Shown here piece after piece: positions 32,338 to 39,800 of a DNA stretch of 39,800 nt. Position numbers and translations under genes: made by a program. Each line of letters begins with the position of its first letter. The stretch's first letter is position 1. The notes beneath the pieces were generated by a model. The model saw only the letters and a program-made list of their open reading frames with translations, had not been told where the DNA came from and did not search any database. Source of the stretch: Streptomyces sp. ISL-100 (GTDB lineage Bacteria > Actinomycetota > Actinomycetes > Streptomycetales > Streptomycetaceae); NCBI RefSeq assembly GCF_018614615.1, contig NZ_JAGGOK010000086.1, forward strand, positions 1 to 39,800, read 5' to 3'.

Positions 32338-33252
32338 TCAGTCCTTGTACAGCTCCGCGGTGAAGTTCTCCCAGTGCGGCTGCCGGCCGTCGCGATCAGT
32401 GAAGCCGTAGCGCTCCATCAGATGCCAGGAGGCCATGGTGCGCCCGGCGAGCTTGGCGACGTCCGGGTCAGCGGCGAGCGCCGCCACCGCACGGCCGACG
32501 TAGTGCGGGGTCTCGGAGCCACCAAAATGACGGTCCTTCACGATGCCGTCCCGCCACGTCTCCTCGGTGACGCCGAAGCCTTCGAGCATCGCCTCGGAGC
32601 GCAGGAATCCCGGCGTCACCGCCAGCGCGGTCACCCCGTGCGGCCTGAGCTCCTCGGACATCCCGAGGGCCAGCCGGATCACCGAGGCCTTGGCCAGGTC
32701 GTAGAAGAGGTTACCGCGGTAGTCCGGCTTGTACCCGTCGGTGATCTCGACAATCAGTCCAGCCTTCCGGGCCACCAAGAGGGGGGCGCCGTAGCGTGAG
32801 GTGATGAGGTGCGAGTGCACGGCCCGCTCTTGCATGAGCAGGCCCTTGGCCAGATCATGCTTCCAGAACGGCGTCTGCCAGGAGGTGAGTTCGTCACCAC
32901 CCCAGACGTCGTTGACCAGGATGTCGAGCTGACCGTCCTGCTCCACGGTGATCCGTGCGAAAAGCGCCTCGACCTGTTCGGGCACCGTGTGGTCGACCCG
33001 GACGGGGATACCAATGCCGCCCTCCTCGCCGACCAGTTCCGCCGTCTCCTCGATCGTTTCGGGACGGTTCCCGGTCGCCGGACGGCCGGCGACGCTTCGG
33101 CCGGTGCAGTAGACCGTGGCCCCTTGGGCGCCCAGTTCCCGGGCGATGCCCCGGCCGGCCCCTCGGGTGGCACCCGCCACGACCGCTACCCGCCCCTGCA
33201 ATGCGTTGGACAACGACTCTCCCCTGTCGGAACTGTGAGATTGGTCGGTCAT
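32338..33252 (-). CDS. Short-chain dehydrogenase/reductase
   Basis: 304 residues, Rossmann fold with VAVVAGATRGAGRGIA (NAD(P) site), NDVWGG in the NNAG position, and FYDLAKASV (Tyr and Lys of YxxxK). The ATG at 33252 has a poor ribosome site. A TTG at 33213 preceded by GGGGAGAG would give a start LSNALQGRVAVV that looks closer to family members, so the true protein may be 13 residues shorter. It lies upstream of, and separate from, the P450 operon, as a single-gene unit. It may reduce a ketone or aldehyde in the pathway or be a cluster-edge housekeeping enzyme. Confidence 0.86.
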   Translation of the reverse strand: MTDQSHSSDRGESLSNALQGRVAVVAGATRGAGRGIARELGAQGATVYCTGRSVAGRPATGNRPETIEETAELVGEEGGIGIPVRVDHTVPEQVEALFARITVEQDGQLDILVNDVWGGDELTSWQTPFWKHDLAKGLLMQERAVHSHLITSRYGAPLLVARKAGLIVEITDGYKPDYRGNLFYDLAKASVIRLALGMSEELRPHGVTALAVTPGFLRSEAMLEGFGVTEETWRDGIVKDRHFGGSETPHYVGRAVAALAADPDVAKLAGRTMASWHLMERYGFTDRDGRQPHWENFTAELYKD

Positions 33253-33485
33253 TCAGCCCGGACCGGCGCGGCACCGGGTGGGACACCCTGCGACAGCGCG
33301 TCCGGGCCCGTGACCACCGTAGTGGCACCGGCGGGGCCCGACCCGCCCGTCCGGACCAACCCCAGCCTTTCGGGGGGAGTGTGCCACCTGTGGGGAACGC
33401 CCGGGCCGCTCCCGCGAAGGGGGATGCGGAGGGCGACCGGGCGAAGGTGTTCTTGGAGCCTACTTCTTCGTCGTCATGTCGTAGA
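33253..33485. other. Intergenic DNA upstream of the SDR gene
   Basis: No gene is recognised. It must contain the SDR promoter, but no clear -35/-10 pair stands out. The right part merges into the uvrA-like fragment. Confidence 0.4.
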
Positions 33486-33697
33486 TCCTCGACGAGAGAA
33501 GCACGTTGGTCATCGCCGAATACGATCTGCACGTGGCCGCCGCCGCGGACTGGGTCATCGACCTCGGTCCGCGGCGGCGGGGATACGAGTGGCTGGCTAT
33601 ACGGGGAGGGCACACCAGAGAGACAGTGGCCGCCACAGACGGGCCGACTGCCCACTATCTCAGCAGGCTGGTTGCGTTCTATCCGTCCTCCGCGTAG
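33486..33697 (+). pseudogene. C-terminal fragment of a second UvrA-like gene
   Basis: From about 33486 the frame reads STLVIAEYDLHVAAAADWVID, and further on VAATDGPTAHYLSRLV, ending at TAG 33695-33697. The intact uvrA-like protein ends with VVIAEHDLHVAAAADWIVD and VAATDGPTARYLRQII, so the two are clearly homologous. The stretch between (RRRGYEWLAIRGGHTRET) has drifted. Only the last 65-70 codons remain, without ATPase motifs other than the end of the H-loop region. Confidence 0.8.
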
Positions 33698-33863
33698 AGC
33701 CTGCCGGGCGTTGCACCAAGCCCGTCGCGCATCCGCCCTCGTCCAGACGCTGGGCCGCGCGCCATCATGTGTCCTCGCCCAGCCCGACGGTGCCGACCCG
33801 CGGTCGGCACCGTGCGACTTCATGAGCAACGGAGGCCGGGCCCTTCGGTTCGGGCCGAACCGA

Positions 33864-34277
33864 TCAACCAGATGCATCGCCTTTGCCAACGATGCCGAGA
33901 GTGAGCTGACGGCGGTTCCACATGACGACCGCTGCCAGGATGAGCAGCAACGCTGCTGGTACCGGACTCTGGTCGATCATGAACAAGCAGGTCAGGACTG
34001 CGCCCGTCATGACTCCGGTGAGCACCAGTCCACCCAGGGCACTCAGCCGGGGAACGAGCAACAGTACGGCCCCGGCCAGCTCCAGAGAGCCGGTGACGTA
34101 CCGAAGCCATTGCCCGACATCGACGTCCTGGAAGAGTTTGACCATGTCCTGCGCGCCGACCAACTTAGAAGCCCCCACCATGACGAACAGGACGGCCAGG
34201 ATGGCCTGAAGGACCCACAGGACGATATTCCGGGCCTTCCCATCCACCTTGGGCACACTCTGCACAGAACGGGACAT
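33864..34277 (-). CDS. DoxX-family membrane protein
   Basis: A 137-residue protein with four hydrophobic spans (VLWVLQAILAVLFVMVGASK, YVTGSLELAGAVLLLV, LGGLVLTGVMTGAVLTCLF and AALLLILAAVVMW), the DoxX arrangement. DoxX proteins are small membrane partners of redox or thiol-stress responses, often controlled by MarR/HxlR regulators. The start is ATG 34277 with GGGAGAA upstream. A likely operator sits 35 bases further, and a MarR gene follows 355 bases upstream on the same strand. Confidence 0.85.
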   Translation of the reverse strand: MSRSVQSVPKVDGKARNIVLWVLQAILAVLFVMVGASKLVGAQDMVKLFQDVDVGQWLRYVTGSLELAGAVLLLVPRLSALGGLVLTGVMTGAVLTCLFMIDQSPVPAALLLILAAVVMWNRRQLTLGIVGKGDASG

Positions 34278-34312
34278 GTCTTCTCCCTTGACGCGCTTCC
34301 GCGGGCAGAAAT

Positions 34313-34330
34313 TATTACGGGTTCGTAGTA
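34313..34330. promoter_or_regulatory. Palindromic operator before the DoxX gene
   Basis: TATTACG (34313-34319) and CGTAGTA (34324-34330) form an imperfect inverted repeat (6 of 7 pairs) with a 4-base centre, in a locally A+T-rich stretch 36 bases upstream of the DoxX start. The size and shape suit a MarR-type dimer. Confidence 0.45.
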
Positions 34331-34632
34331 TCTTAGCAGTCTTGCCTTGTCAGGGAGCCAACTTGAGTCGTGCAGCGATGACGCGGAGCCGTTGGTGGCC
34401 GGTGCGGCTCAGGCTGGCGGAGTCGCACCTGAAACGTGGTGTGAGTGGCATGGCGAGCGAGGATCAGCGACCTCCCCGCAGAGCGGACCGGGTGTGCCGG
34501 GTGAGTGCGGACCGTCGCCGCGCCGCTGAAGGCCGAGGGGTTCCTGCCGCAGTGCACGTCCACGGTGACCGAGCAAGCCCGCCATCCGAAACGGCCCCGT
34601 GAGCACGTCCCCCCAGGGCGCATGGCCCAGCG
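34331..34632. other. Gene-free stretch between the DoxX and MarR genes
   Basis: Several open frames exist, but none has a recognisable family, a good ribosome site or consistent codon use. I see no gene here. Confidence 0.4.
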
Positions 34633-35109
34633 TCAGCTGTCCGCAGCCAACTCAGCCAGTACTGTGACGACCTTGTCGAACCCGGTAAGGGCAGGGATTC
34701 CCGCCTCCTCCAACAAATCATCAACGCCCTCGAACGCCTTTGCGGCATCGGCTGCCGCTTCCACCCCCTGTGTCGTGGGGGTAACGATGAGAGACCGCCT
34801 GTCCGCCGGGCTTGGTATCCGCCCCACCAGCCCCTTGTCCTCAAGCCGCTTGATGATGCTGGTGACGGTGGAAGGGCGCACCCAGAGGGCACGCTGGAGA
34901 GCGGACATCGGCGCCGGACCCTCGCGGTTCAGGTAAGCGAGGACCATGGCTTCGGCGAGGTTGAGGTTCCAACCCGCAAGTCGGCTCAGGAGCACATGGC
35001 CAACGCGGTGACCGGCGAGCACCAGAGCTGCGGCTGTTCCCGGAAGATCGCCCTGGCGAGCACCATCACGGCTCCGCCGTCCTGTGCCATCTCTTTCTGT
35101 AGCGGTCAT
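34633..35109 (-). CDS. MarR-family transcriptional regulator
   Basis: 158 residues with a winged helix-turn-helix: GPAPMSALQRALWVRPSTVTS as recognition region, then LEDKGLVGRIPSPADRRSLIV as wing (the DxRS motif of MarR proteins). It normally represses neighbouring genes until a ligand or oxidant releases it. The neighbouring DoxX gene with its palindrome is the obvious target. The IS6-type transposase frame runs into its 5' end, so its native promoter may have been altered by the insertion. Confidence 0.87.
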   Translation of the reverse strand: MTATERDGTGRRSRDGARQGDLPGTAAALVLAGHRVGHVLLSRLAGWNLNLAEAMVLAYLNREGPAPMSALQRALWVRPSTVTSIIKRLEDKGLVGRIPSPADRRSLIVTPTTQGVEAAADAAKAFEGVDDLLEEAGIPALTGFDKVVTVLAELAADS

Positions 35110-36014
35110 CTCCCACTTCTGCTTTCACGCGGTAGGGCCCCGGTACCCGACAAGCTACTAGCACCTTCCGACGCTCGGTCGACAGAAGTGGTGTCCGCGC
35201 CCACGGCGTGGACGGGTGCGGGAGGCGAGACCCCTTCGTCGGGCCTTGTCAAGTTGCGGTTGTGGCTAGTGAGTTGGGGCGTGTTGAGGTTGCGCTCTGG
35301 CCTGGTGGGGGCATCTCGCTCGAGGGTGCCGGTGACGGTCGTCCAGATGCGGAAGCGTTCGGTCATCTCAGCGCGGTGGTCACTCGCTGTCATCAGATGG
35401 CGTCTCGGTCGGAAGTGGGTGGAGATCCGGGGGAAGGCGGCCAGGAATCTCTGCGCCGCGCCGACCGAGCGGAGACCCTTCATGGCGCGTTCACGTTGCC
35501 GGGTTGGCTGGTGGCTGTTCTCGGCCCGGTTGTTCAGGTACTTCGAACTGCGGTGCTCGACCGACGGCATGAGGCGGCGGTGGGTGGCGCCGTAGGAGCG
35601 GAGCCTGTCCGTGACGTTCACGCAGGGCACGCACTCGCAGTCCTTGAGGAGCTTGCGGAAGAACCGCCTGGCCGCGGTAGCGTCGCGCTTGTTCTGGACC
35701 AGGGTGTCGAGAACATGCCGTCCTGGTCGACCGCCCGCCACAGGTACCACATCCGGCCCTGGATCTTGATGAACACCTCGTCCAGGGGCCATATGTCGCC
35801 GGGCTTTGGCTGCTGGCGGGCGCAGCCCCTGGGCGCAGGCGCAACCGAAGACCGCGCACCAGACCCGGATCGACTCGTACGACACGGTAATGCCGCGCTC
35901 GAACAAGAGCTCCTCGCCCGCGCGGTACGAGAGCGGAAAACGGTGGTAGAGCCACACAGCGTGACCGATCACCTCCGGCGGAAACCGGTATCCCTTGGAC
36001 GATGGCGCGTCCAC
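35106..36014 (-). mobile_element. IS6-family transposase, disrupted by two frameshifts
   Basis: The N-terminal part FPPEVIGHAVWLYHRFPLSY and the C-terminal part SVEHRSSKYLNNRAENSHQP are in one frame and typical of IS6 DDE transposases. The central catalytic stretch (GDIWPLDEVFIKIQGRMWYL) lies in another frame, so one shift occurs near 35830 and a compensating one near 35705. Homology stops at about 35330; the rest of the open frame down to 35106 is spurious. The catalytic core would be garbled, so the element cannot be active without frameshifting. Terminal repeats were not identified. Confidence 0.75.
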
Positions 36015-36039
36015 GAATGCCCTCTCCCACGACGGCCTA

Positions 36040-36285
36040 CACCAAGATCATCGCACGCCCCGCGAACAACTTGATAACGCCCTTCATCTTGTTCTTCGCC
36101 GGCTCCCGCTTCAACCGCTCATTCTCCTGCCACAGCTTCTCGCTCTCGATCTCGGCCTGCGACTTCTTCGGCCGGGCCAGGCTCTTGCGCTTGTCGGCCA
36201 GCTTTTCCAGAGCGCCGACGTCCCGGGCGGCTCGCCATTTCCTGGATGTGGGAGAGGTACAGCCGCTCACGGCGCAGCAGGGCGC
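36040..36285 (-). mobile_element. IS3-type OrfA remnant
   Basis: On the minus strand LLRRERLYLSHIQE and, in a shifted frame, VGALEKLADKRKSLARPKKS plus EKLWQENERLKREPAKNKM match the helix-turn-helix and coiled-coil parts of an IS3-like OrfA protein. It is broken by a frameshift near 36235 and lacks OrfB. Confidence 0.55.
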
Positions 36286-36484
36286 CCCGCTCCGGGCCGC
36301 GATTCGGCGCGGCATCGTACCCGGCCAAGGGTGCACAGTTTGTACTCGGGCTGTCCGATGCGCTGCCCACGAGCACGGGCTGCGTTTTGTCGACGCTGTC
36401 GATGGTGTCTGGTGCGGAAGTTGGGCCTGCTCGGCCAGGGGCCATGTCCCGTGGCGCAGTATGGCGACCTCGTTCGGTTGCGGC

Positions 36485-36660
36485 ACCACCGTGGCCAGCA
36501 GAGCCAGCTGGCCACCGGTTTTGAAGGCGCGCCACCAGCGCCCACCGATCGCTCGGACACACGGAACACCTCCGGGGCCTGGCCATACGTCCACACTCGC
36601 CGGACTCCAGCGCCGCGCCCGGTTTGTGTCAGCAGACACCGTGTCCCGCGCAGGCCGTGT
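36485..36660 (-). mobile_element. IS630-like transposase N-terminal remnant
   Basis: The minus strand reads APEVFRVSERSV and, after a one-base shift, GRWWRAFKTGGQLALLA. This is the helix-turn-helix of IS630/winged-helix transposases (VFxVSxxSVxRWxxxxxxGGxxAL). No catalytic domain is present. Confidence 0.45.
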
Positions 36661-36940
36661 CGCTTAGGCCGGAGCCGTCGTGCGTGTCGCGTTGCGGCGC
36701 TCCATCGTGTCCCATTTTCCTGCAGAACTGCGTGACTGAGCTGAGATCGCGCCATCGGTGCGTCAGCTGGAACGATAAACGATAGGTGAACGTAGGACTT
36801 CGGGCACAGGGGGCCCCAATAGTTCGTTTCCGGGCGCGAAGTGCCGAGTACCGTGATGGGGATTTGTGACAGTGACCGAGTTGATCTTGTAGCTCGTGGT
36901 TGCATTTAGGCGGTCAGCCAGGCCCGGCCGTCGCCCAACC
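36661..36940. other. Intergenic DNA before the hypothetical gene pair
   Basis: No gene is recognised. A -35-like TTGATC around 36872 could serve the downstream gene, but the -10 is unclear. Confidence 0.35.
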
Positions 36941-37942
36941 ATGCCCAGATTCGAGGAGACTGTGACTACCCCGGAGAGCTCCGCGCCCTCTGTGCTGCCG
37001 GATGTGGCGGCCCTGCGCGCTATCAAGGACCCCGCTCGTCGGTTCCTGGCCGCGAGGGCCGCCGCTGATGCAGCGCGGGAAGTGTTCACCGCCATCGAGG
37101 CCCAAGCCGCCGCCGACTTGGTGGCCGCTCACCGCACCATCTCGGCGGCCGCTCGCGAAGTCGGGATGATCCCGCAGGGATTTACCAAGCGTTTGGAGAT
37201 CCTTGGCCGTCCGGAAGGCCGTGCCACCCACCAGGAGGAGCCTGCCCGCCGCTTCGAGAGCCAGGAGGACGCCGAGGATGCTCTCAGGGACTACGGACTG
37301 CTTCTGGAGGAAGTCACGGACGAACTCGGCCCGCTGGTGCTCGGTGCGGAGGCCGCCGGTATACACCGGCACCTGATCTACGAGCACACCCGGACCGGCC
37401 CTGACACCCTGGCCTGGTTTCTACCGGCCACCGGGGGCATTGAGGTCGCCGAGCCAGTGGACTTCGACGAACTGGAGACCTTCGCTCGCTGGATCACCGC
37501 ACGTGCCCGGGCGCTGAAGGAGGCAGCCACGACCTGGTCCGAGAGCTGCGAGGCGCAGATTTGGGATCTGGAGGCCCGGCGGTTCGTCACCAACTGTGCT
37601 CCGGCCTCACTCCACACCGCCCCCGACGTCGGGGTGCGCGAGTCTGGCCCGGAGACCCCCGCAGAGGAGTTCGCCACGTACCTTCACGCGGTTGCCGCCG
37701 CCTGTTCCGAGGAGAAGAAGCACGACACTCCCGGGGCGCTCGACCAGTTGACCGACCCGGACGCCTGGCTGAGCGTGGAGTGCATCGGGCTCGGCCGTGA
37801 GGCTGCCCGGATCCGCGAACGCCTCGCAGCCGACCCCGGTACGGAGCGCGCCAACGGCGAAGTCGCCATCGCGGACGCCTTCGCCGAGTTGGCCAGTGCA
37901 TTCCGGCAGCTGCGCCGTACCGGTAAGGCTCCCAATACCTGA
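36941..37942 (+). CDS. Hypothetical protein
   Basis: 333 residues from ATG 36941. GTG 36962, closely preceded by GAGGAG, is a possible alternative start. It is mainly alpha-helical and acidic by composition. Residues about 25-75 (AADAAREVFTAIEAQAAADL, then ISAAAREVGMIPQGFTKRLE) look like a helical DNA-binding or coiled region of the kind seen in short actinomycete proteins with a resolvase-like HTH. No catalytic motif, signal or membrane segment is seen. It is probably co-transcribed with the small gene eight bases downstream. The function is unknown. Confidence 0.75.
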   Translation: MPRFEETVTTPESSAPSVLPDVAALRAIKDPARRFLAARAAADAAREVFTAIEAQAAADLVAAHRTISAAAREVGMIPQGFTKRLEILGRPEGRATHQEEPARRFESQEDAEDALRDYGLLLEEVTDELGPLVLGAEAAGIHRHLIYEHTRTGPDTLAWFLPATGGIEVAEPVDFDELETFARWITARARALKEAATTWSESCEAQIWDLEARRFVTNCAPASLHTAPDVGVRESGPETPAEEFATYLHAVAAACSEEKKHDTPGALDQLTDPDAWLSVECIGLGREAARIRERLAADPGTERANGEVAIADAFAELASAFRQLRRTGKAPNT

Positions 37943-37950
37943 CGGGGGCG

Positions 37951-38184
37951 ATGTCAACTTCGCTCGTCGCCCGGAGCGCGAAGGAAGCCAGCTTCGACGC
38001 GGCGTGCTCGATCGACATCGAGCTCCTGCTCGGGCAGAGACTCGCCGCGACGAAGGCCCACCTTTCGACCCGCCCCGAGCTTTCTGCCGCGGCGGCGCTG
38101 GAGCGGCTGCGCGAGTTCGAAGGCTCCTCTGTTGAGGAGCACTCCGCCTTCTACGACAGGTACTACGACGGCTACGCGGTCTGA
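37951..38184 (+). CDS. Small hypothetical protein
   Basis: 77 residues starting eight bases after the previous stop. The C-terminal part (LERLREFEGSSVEEHSAFYD, then RYYDGYAV) is acidic and Tyr-rich. No family is recognised, and the ribosome site (GGGGG) is only fair. The tight spacing suggests an operon with the preceding gene. Confidence 0.5.
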   Translation: MSTSLVARSAKEASFDAACSIDIELLLGQRLAATKAHLSTRPELSAAAALERLREFEGSSVEEHSAFYDRYYDGYAV

Positions 38185-38599
38185 AGCGTCCGTTCAGGCA
38201 TCCATGGCGAGGCCGGGGCCCGCAACGAGCGGGCGTGGGAGCTCCGTTGCTATCGGAGCACACCAGTCCGCCCCGCCGGTGCTTCCCTTGAGCGCAGCAG
38301 CCAAGGCAGGGCCAGCGATCCCATGCTGCCGCTGCCCCCAACGTCATCCCCTGGGCTGCAAAAGCAGCTGGTTTCCATCTGTCGCCGCCAGCCCAACTCC
38401 CCCTGCACAGAACCTGACAGCCCTAAAAATGTCGCGCTCCGCCGCGCCCTGGAACGCACGTGACGGGCCTTGCCGGAGGGCTAGGGTGGTGGCTTCCTCG
38501 ACATCCTCGGAGGTGCCTTCCCGTTCATTTGCTACGCCACCCCGTTACTGAACCGCCACCCGCGTCGGGTTGAACAGCCCGGGTGCGGGCGGCGGCGAG
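38185..38599. other. Gene-free stretch with a weak hairpin
   Basis: A 6-bp stem GCCCGC-AACGA-GCGGGC (38218-38234) may terminate the hypothetical gene pair. The remainder holds no convincing gene on either strand. Confidence 0.45.
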
Positions 38600-39001
38600 T
38601 CAGGGCCGGGCGGCGAGGGCCTCGACCTCGAACAGCACGTCAGGCGCAGCCAGGCTCGCGACACCGATGAGGGTTTGCGTGGGCGGTTTCGTACCCCAGC
38701 CCTCCTGCACGGCCCCGGCGATTGGCCCAAGCTTGCTGACGTCATGGTTCACCACATACGTCCTGAGCTGGACAACGTGGCTGAGGTCGAGCCCATGGGC
38801 GGCAAGAGCGACGCCGATGTTGCGGAACGTCTGCTTCACCTGCTCGGTGAAGTCGGTCGAGACAACCGCGCCGTCTGGGCCCGATCCGTACTGACCTGCG
38901 ATAAGCACCAGTTCCGTACCTGCGGGGACAGTGGCGGTGTGGCTGTAGCCGAACAGGACCGGGTCGTGCAAACTGTCCGGATTGACAATGGCGTGTGCCA
39001 T
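38600..39001 (-). CDS. RidA (YjgF/YER057c) family protein
   Basis: 133 residues starting MAHAIVNPDSLHDPVLFGYS, with LVLIAGQYG, EQVKQTFRNIGVALAAHG and HVVQLRTYVV, the RidA core. RidA proteins hydrolyse reactive enamine/imine intermediates; distant members act in catabolic pathways. The start at ATG 39001 is chosen for AGAGGTGA upstream. GTG 39010 would add three residues. The usual catalytic Arg that binds the substrate carboxylate is probably the one in QLRTYVV. The gene is divergent from a WYL-type regulator, which likely controls it. Confidence 0.9.
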   Translation of the reverse strand: MAHAIVNPDSLHDPVLFGYSHTATVPAGTELVLIAGQYGSGPDGAVVSTDFTEQVKQTFRNIGVALAAHGLDLSHVVQLRTYVVNHDVSKLGPIAGAVQEGWGTKPPTQTLIGVASLAAPDVLFEVEALAARP

Positions 39002-39059
39002 GTGGATCACCTCTCGTGTGTGATGGGGCTCTGTCTTGCTGGTGAGCCTCCCAACGAAT

Positions 39060-39078
39060 CACGACATCCCGTGTCGTG
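39060..39078. promoter_or_regulatory. Palindromic operator between the ridA-like and WYL genes
   Basis: CACGACA-TCCCG-TGTCGTG is a perfect 7-bp inverted repeat in the 97-base divergent intergenic region, 20 bases before the regulator's ATG. It is a good candidate for binding by the adjacent regulator. Confidence 0.6.
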
Positions 39079-39098
39079 TATTCCTGTAGAGTTTTCGT

Positions 39099-39800
39099 AT
39101 GCGCGCTGACCGGTTGGTATCGCTGATTCTGCTGCTGCGGCAGCACGGTCGGCTGTCCGCGGCCACGCTGGCCCGCGAGCTGGAGGTATCCACCCGCACC
39201 GTGCTGCGCGACATCGAAGCCCTATCCGCGGCCGGCGTCCCGGTCTACGCCGAACGCGGTCGGCACGGCGGTTTCGCGTTGCTGCCCGGTTTCCAGACCG
39301 AGCTCACCGGACTGAACAACGACGAGGCCCTTGCCCTGCTGGTCGCCGGATCACGGCGCGGCGCGCAGGCATTCGGCCTCGGCTCGGCGCTCGCTTCGGC
39401 CATGCGCAAGGTGGTTGACGCGCTACCCGAAAGCTATCGAGCCACCGCGGCCGACGCGGCTCAGCGATTGCTCATCGACCCGGAGACCGACCTCCTCTCG
39501 CGTCGGCTGGCTGCTGATGAGGTGCCCGACACCATAGTGGCCGAGGTCCGGCGCGCGGTGTTCGCCGGACACAAGCTGCGCATCCACTACGCGGCTGTGG
39601 ACCAGACCCCGAAGTGGCGCACGGTGGACCCGATCGGCCTGGTCACCGTACGAGACCAGGGCTACTTGCTGGCCACGAAGTCTGGCGCGGACCGCACCTA
39701 CCGGCTGTCCCGGGTCTTGGCCGCCGAGGAACTCGCCGAACCGGCACAGCGACCAGACCGGGTCGATCTGGACCGGGCTTGGCAGGAACGCAGCACGCAG
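39099..39800 (+). CDS. YafY/WYL-type transcriptional regulator (partial)
   Basis: The frame is open from ATG 39099 to the window end (234 codons). An N-terminal DeoR/HTH_11 domain (RLSAATLARELEVSTRTVLR, DIEALSAAGVPVYAERGRHG) is followed by the start of a WYL ligand-sensing domain (KLRIHYAAVDQ, WRTVDPIGLV, GYLLA). The full family length is about 320 residues, so roughly 85 are missing. It is divergent from the ridA-like gene and probably regulates it. Confidence 0.9.
   Translation, partial: MRADRLVSLILLLRQHGRLSAATLARELEVSTRTVLRDIEALSAAGVPVYAERGRHGGFALLPGFQTELTGLNNDEALALLVAGSRRGAQAFGLGSALASAMRKVVDALPESYRATAADAAQRLLIDPETDLLSRRLAADEVPDTIVAEVRRAVFAGHKLRIHYAAVDQTPKWRTVDPIGLVTVRDQGYLLATKSGADRTYRLSRVLAAEELAEPAQRPDRVDLDRAWQERSTQ

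Noticed and set aside
32955..34328. 457-codon plus-strand open frame
   Set aside because: It crosses the SDR gene, the uvrA-like fragment and the DoxX gene in wrong frames.
35106..35330. C-terminal tail of the IS6-type transposase as a real protein part
   Set aside because: Homology ends at about 35330, and the tail overlaps the MarR start and has no family match.
38340..38380. tRNA-like hairpin in the 38.2-38.6 kb gap
   Set aside because: There is only a short CAGCTG/GCAGCC pairing, with no acceptor stem, T-loop or CCA-proximal pattern.

Overview
The window is about 70% G+C, with G/C-rich third codon positions, frequent GTG/TTG starts and ATGA/GTGA gene overlaps. This is the signature of a Streptomyces-like actinomycete. 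Most of it is one antibiotic gene cluster, cut in two by a scarred stretch of broken genes and transposon relics.

Left arm (1-17756). The 3' end of one NRPS overlaps a C-A-PCP-reductase NRPS (434-4876). A heme enzyme of the SfmD type, a catechol-type O-methyltransferase and an MbtH protein follow. The terminal module, the heme enzyme with His255/His294/Cys298 spaced as in SfmD, and an A-domain code read as DPWGLGLIDK together point to the saframycin/safracin/naphthyridinomycin tetrahydroisoquinoline (THIQ) family. After a convergent XRE-TPR regulator and a TPR protein, a second operon (9457-17756) encodes a tiny Cys-rich peptide, a stand-alone A-PCP-TE NRPS with a tyrosine-like code (DASTIAAVCK), a flavin halogenase, a small membrane peptide, a BBE-type FAD oxidase and a membrane M28 peptidase. 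The simplest reading, which is inference, is that tyrosine is chlorinated on the A-PCP-TE protein, released, hydroxylated, O-methylated and then used by the reductase NRPS. That would give a THIQ carrying chlorine where saframycin carries a methyl group. I know of no characterised chlorinated member.

Middle (17757-25566). An operon that looks like a sulfur-mobilisation module (JAMM peptidase, AlaX-like protein, cysteine-desulfurase-like enzyme, MoeZ) has decayed. It shows an early stop, a one-base frameshift, an internal stop and a 17-codon stub; only the PLP enzyme is intact. Fragments of manB, otsB, otsA, an IS3-type transposase and an IS1380-type transposase follow. An intact cation/proton antiporter and a Tat-exported multicopper oxidase sit between them.

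Right arm (25567-33252). A UvrA-like protein, the likely self-protection factor against a DNA-alkylating product, is followed on the other strand by a tight operon reading P450, methyltransferase, FAD monooxygenase, Ddn-like F420 protein. A separate SDR gene follows. These are plausible tailoring genes. The uvrA-like and P450 promoter regions share a near-identical 16-bp element.

Right flank (33253-39800). A stray C-terminal uvrA-like fragment, DoxX and MarR genes, relics of IS6, IS3 and IS630-type transposases, two hypothetical genes, and a divergent RidA / WYL-regulator pair that runs off the end. No tRNA, rRNA or CRISPR was seen.
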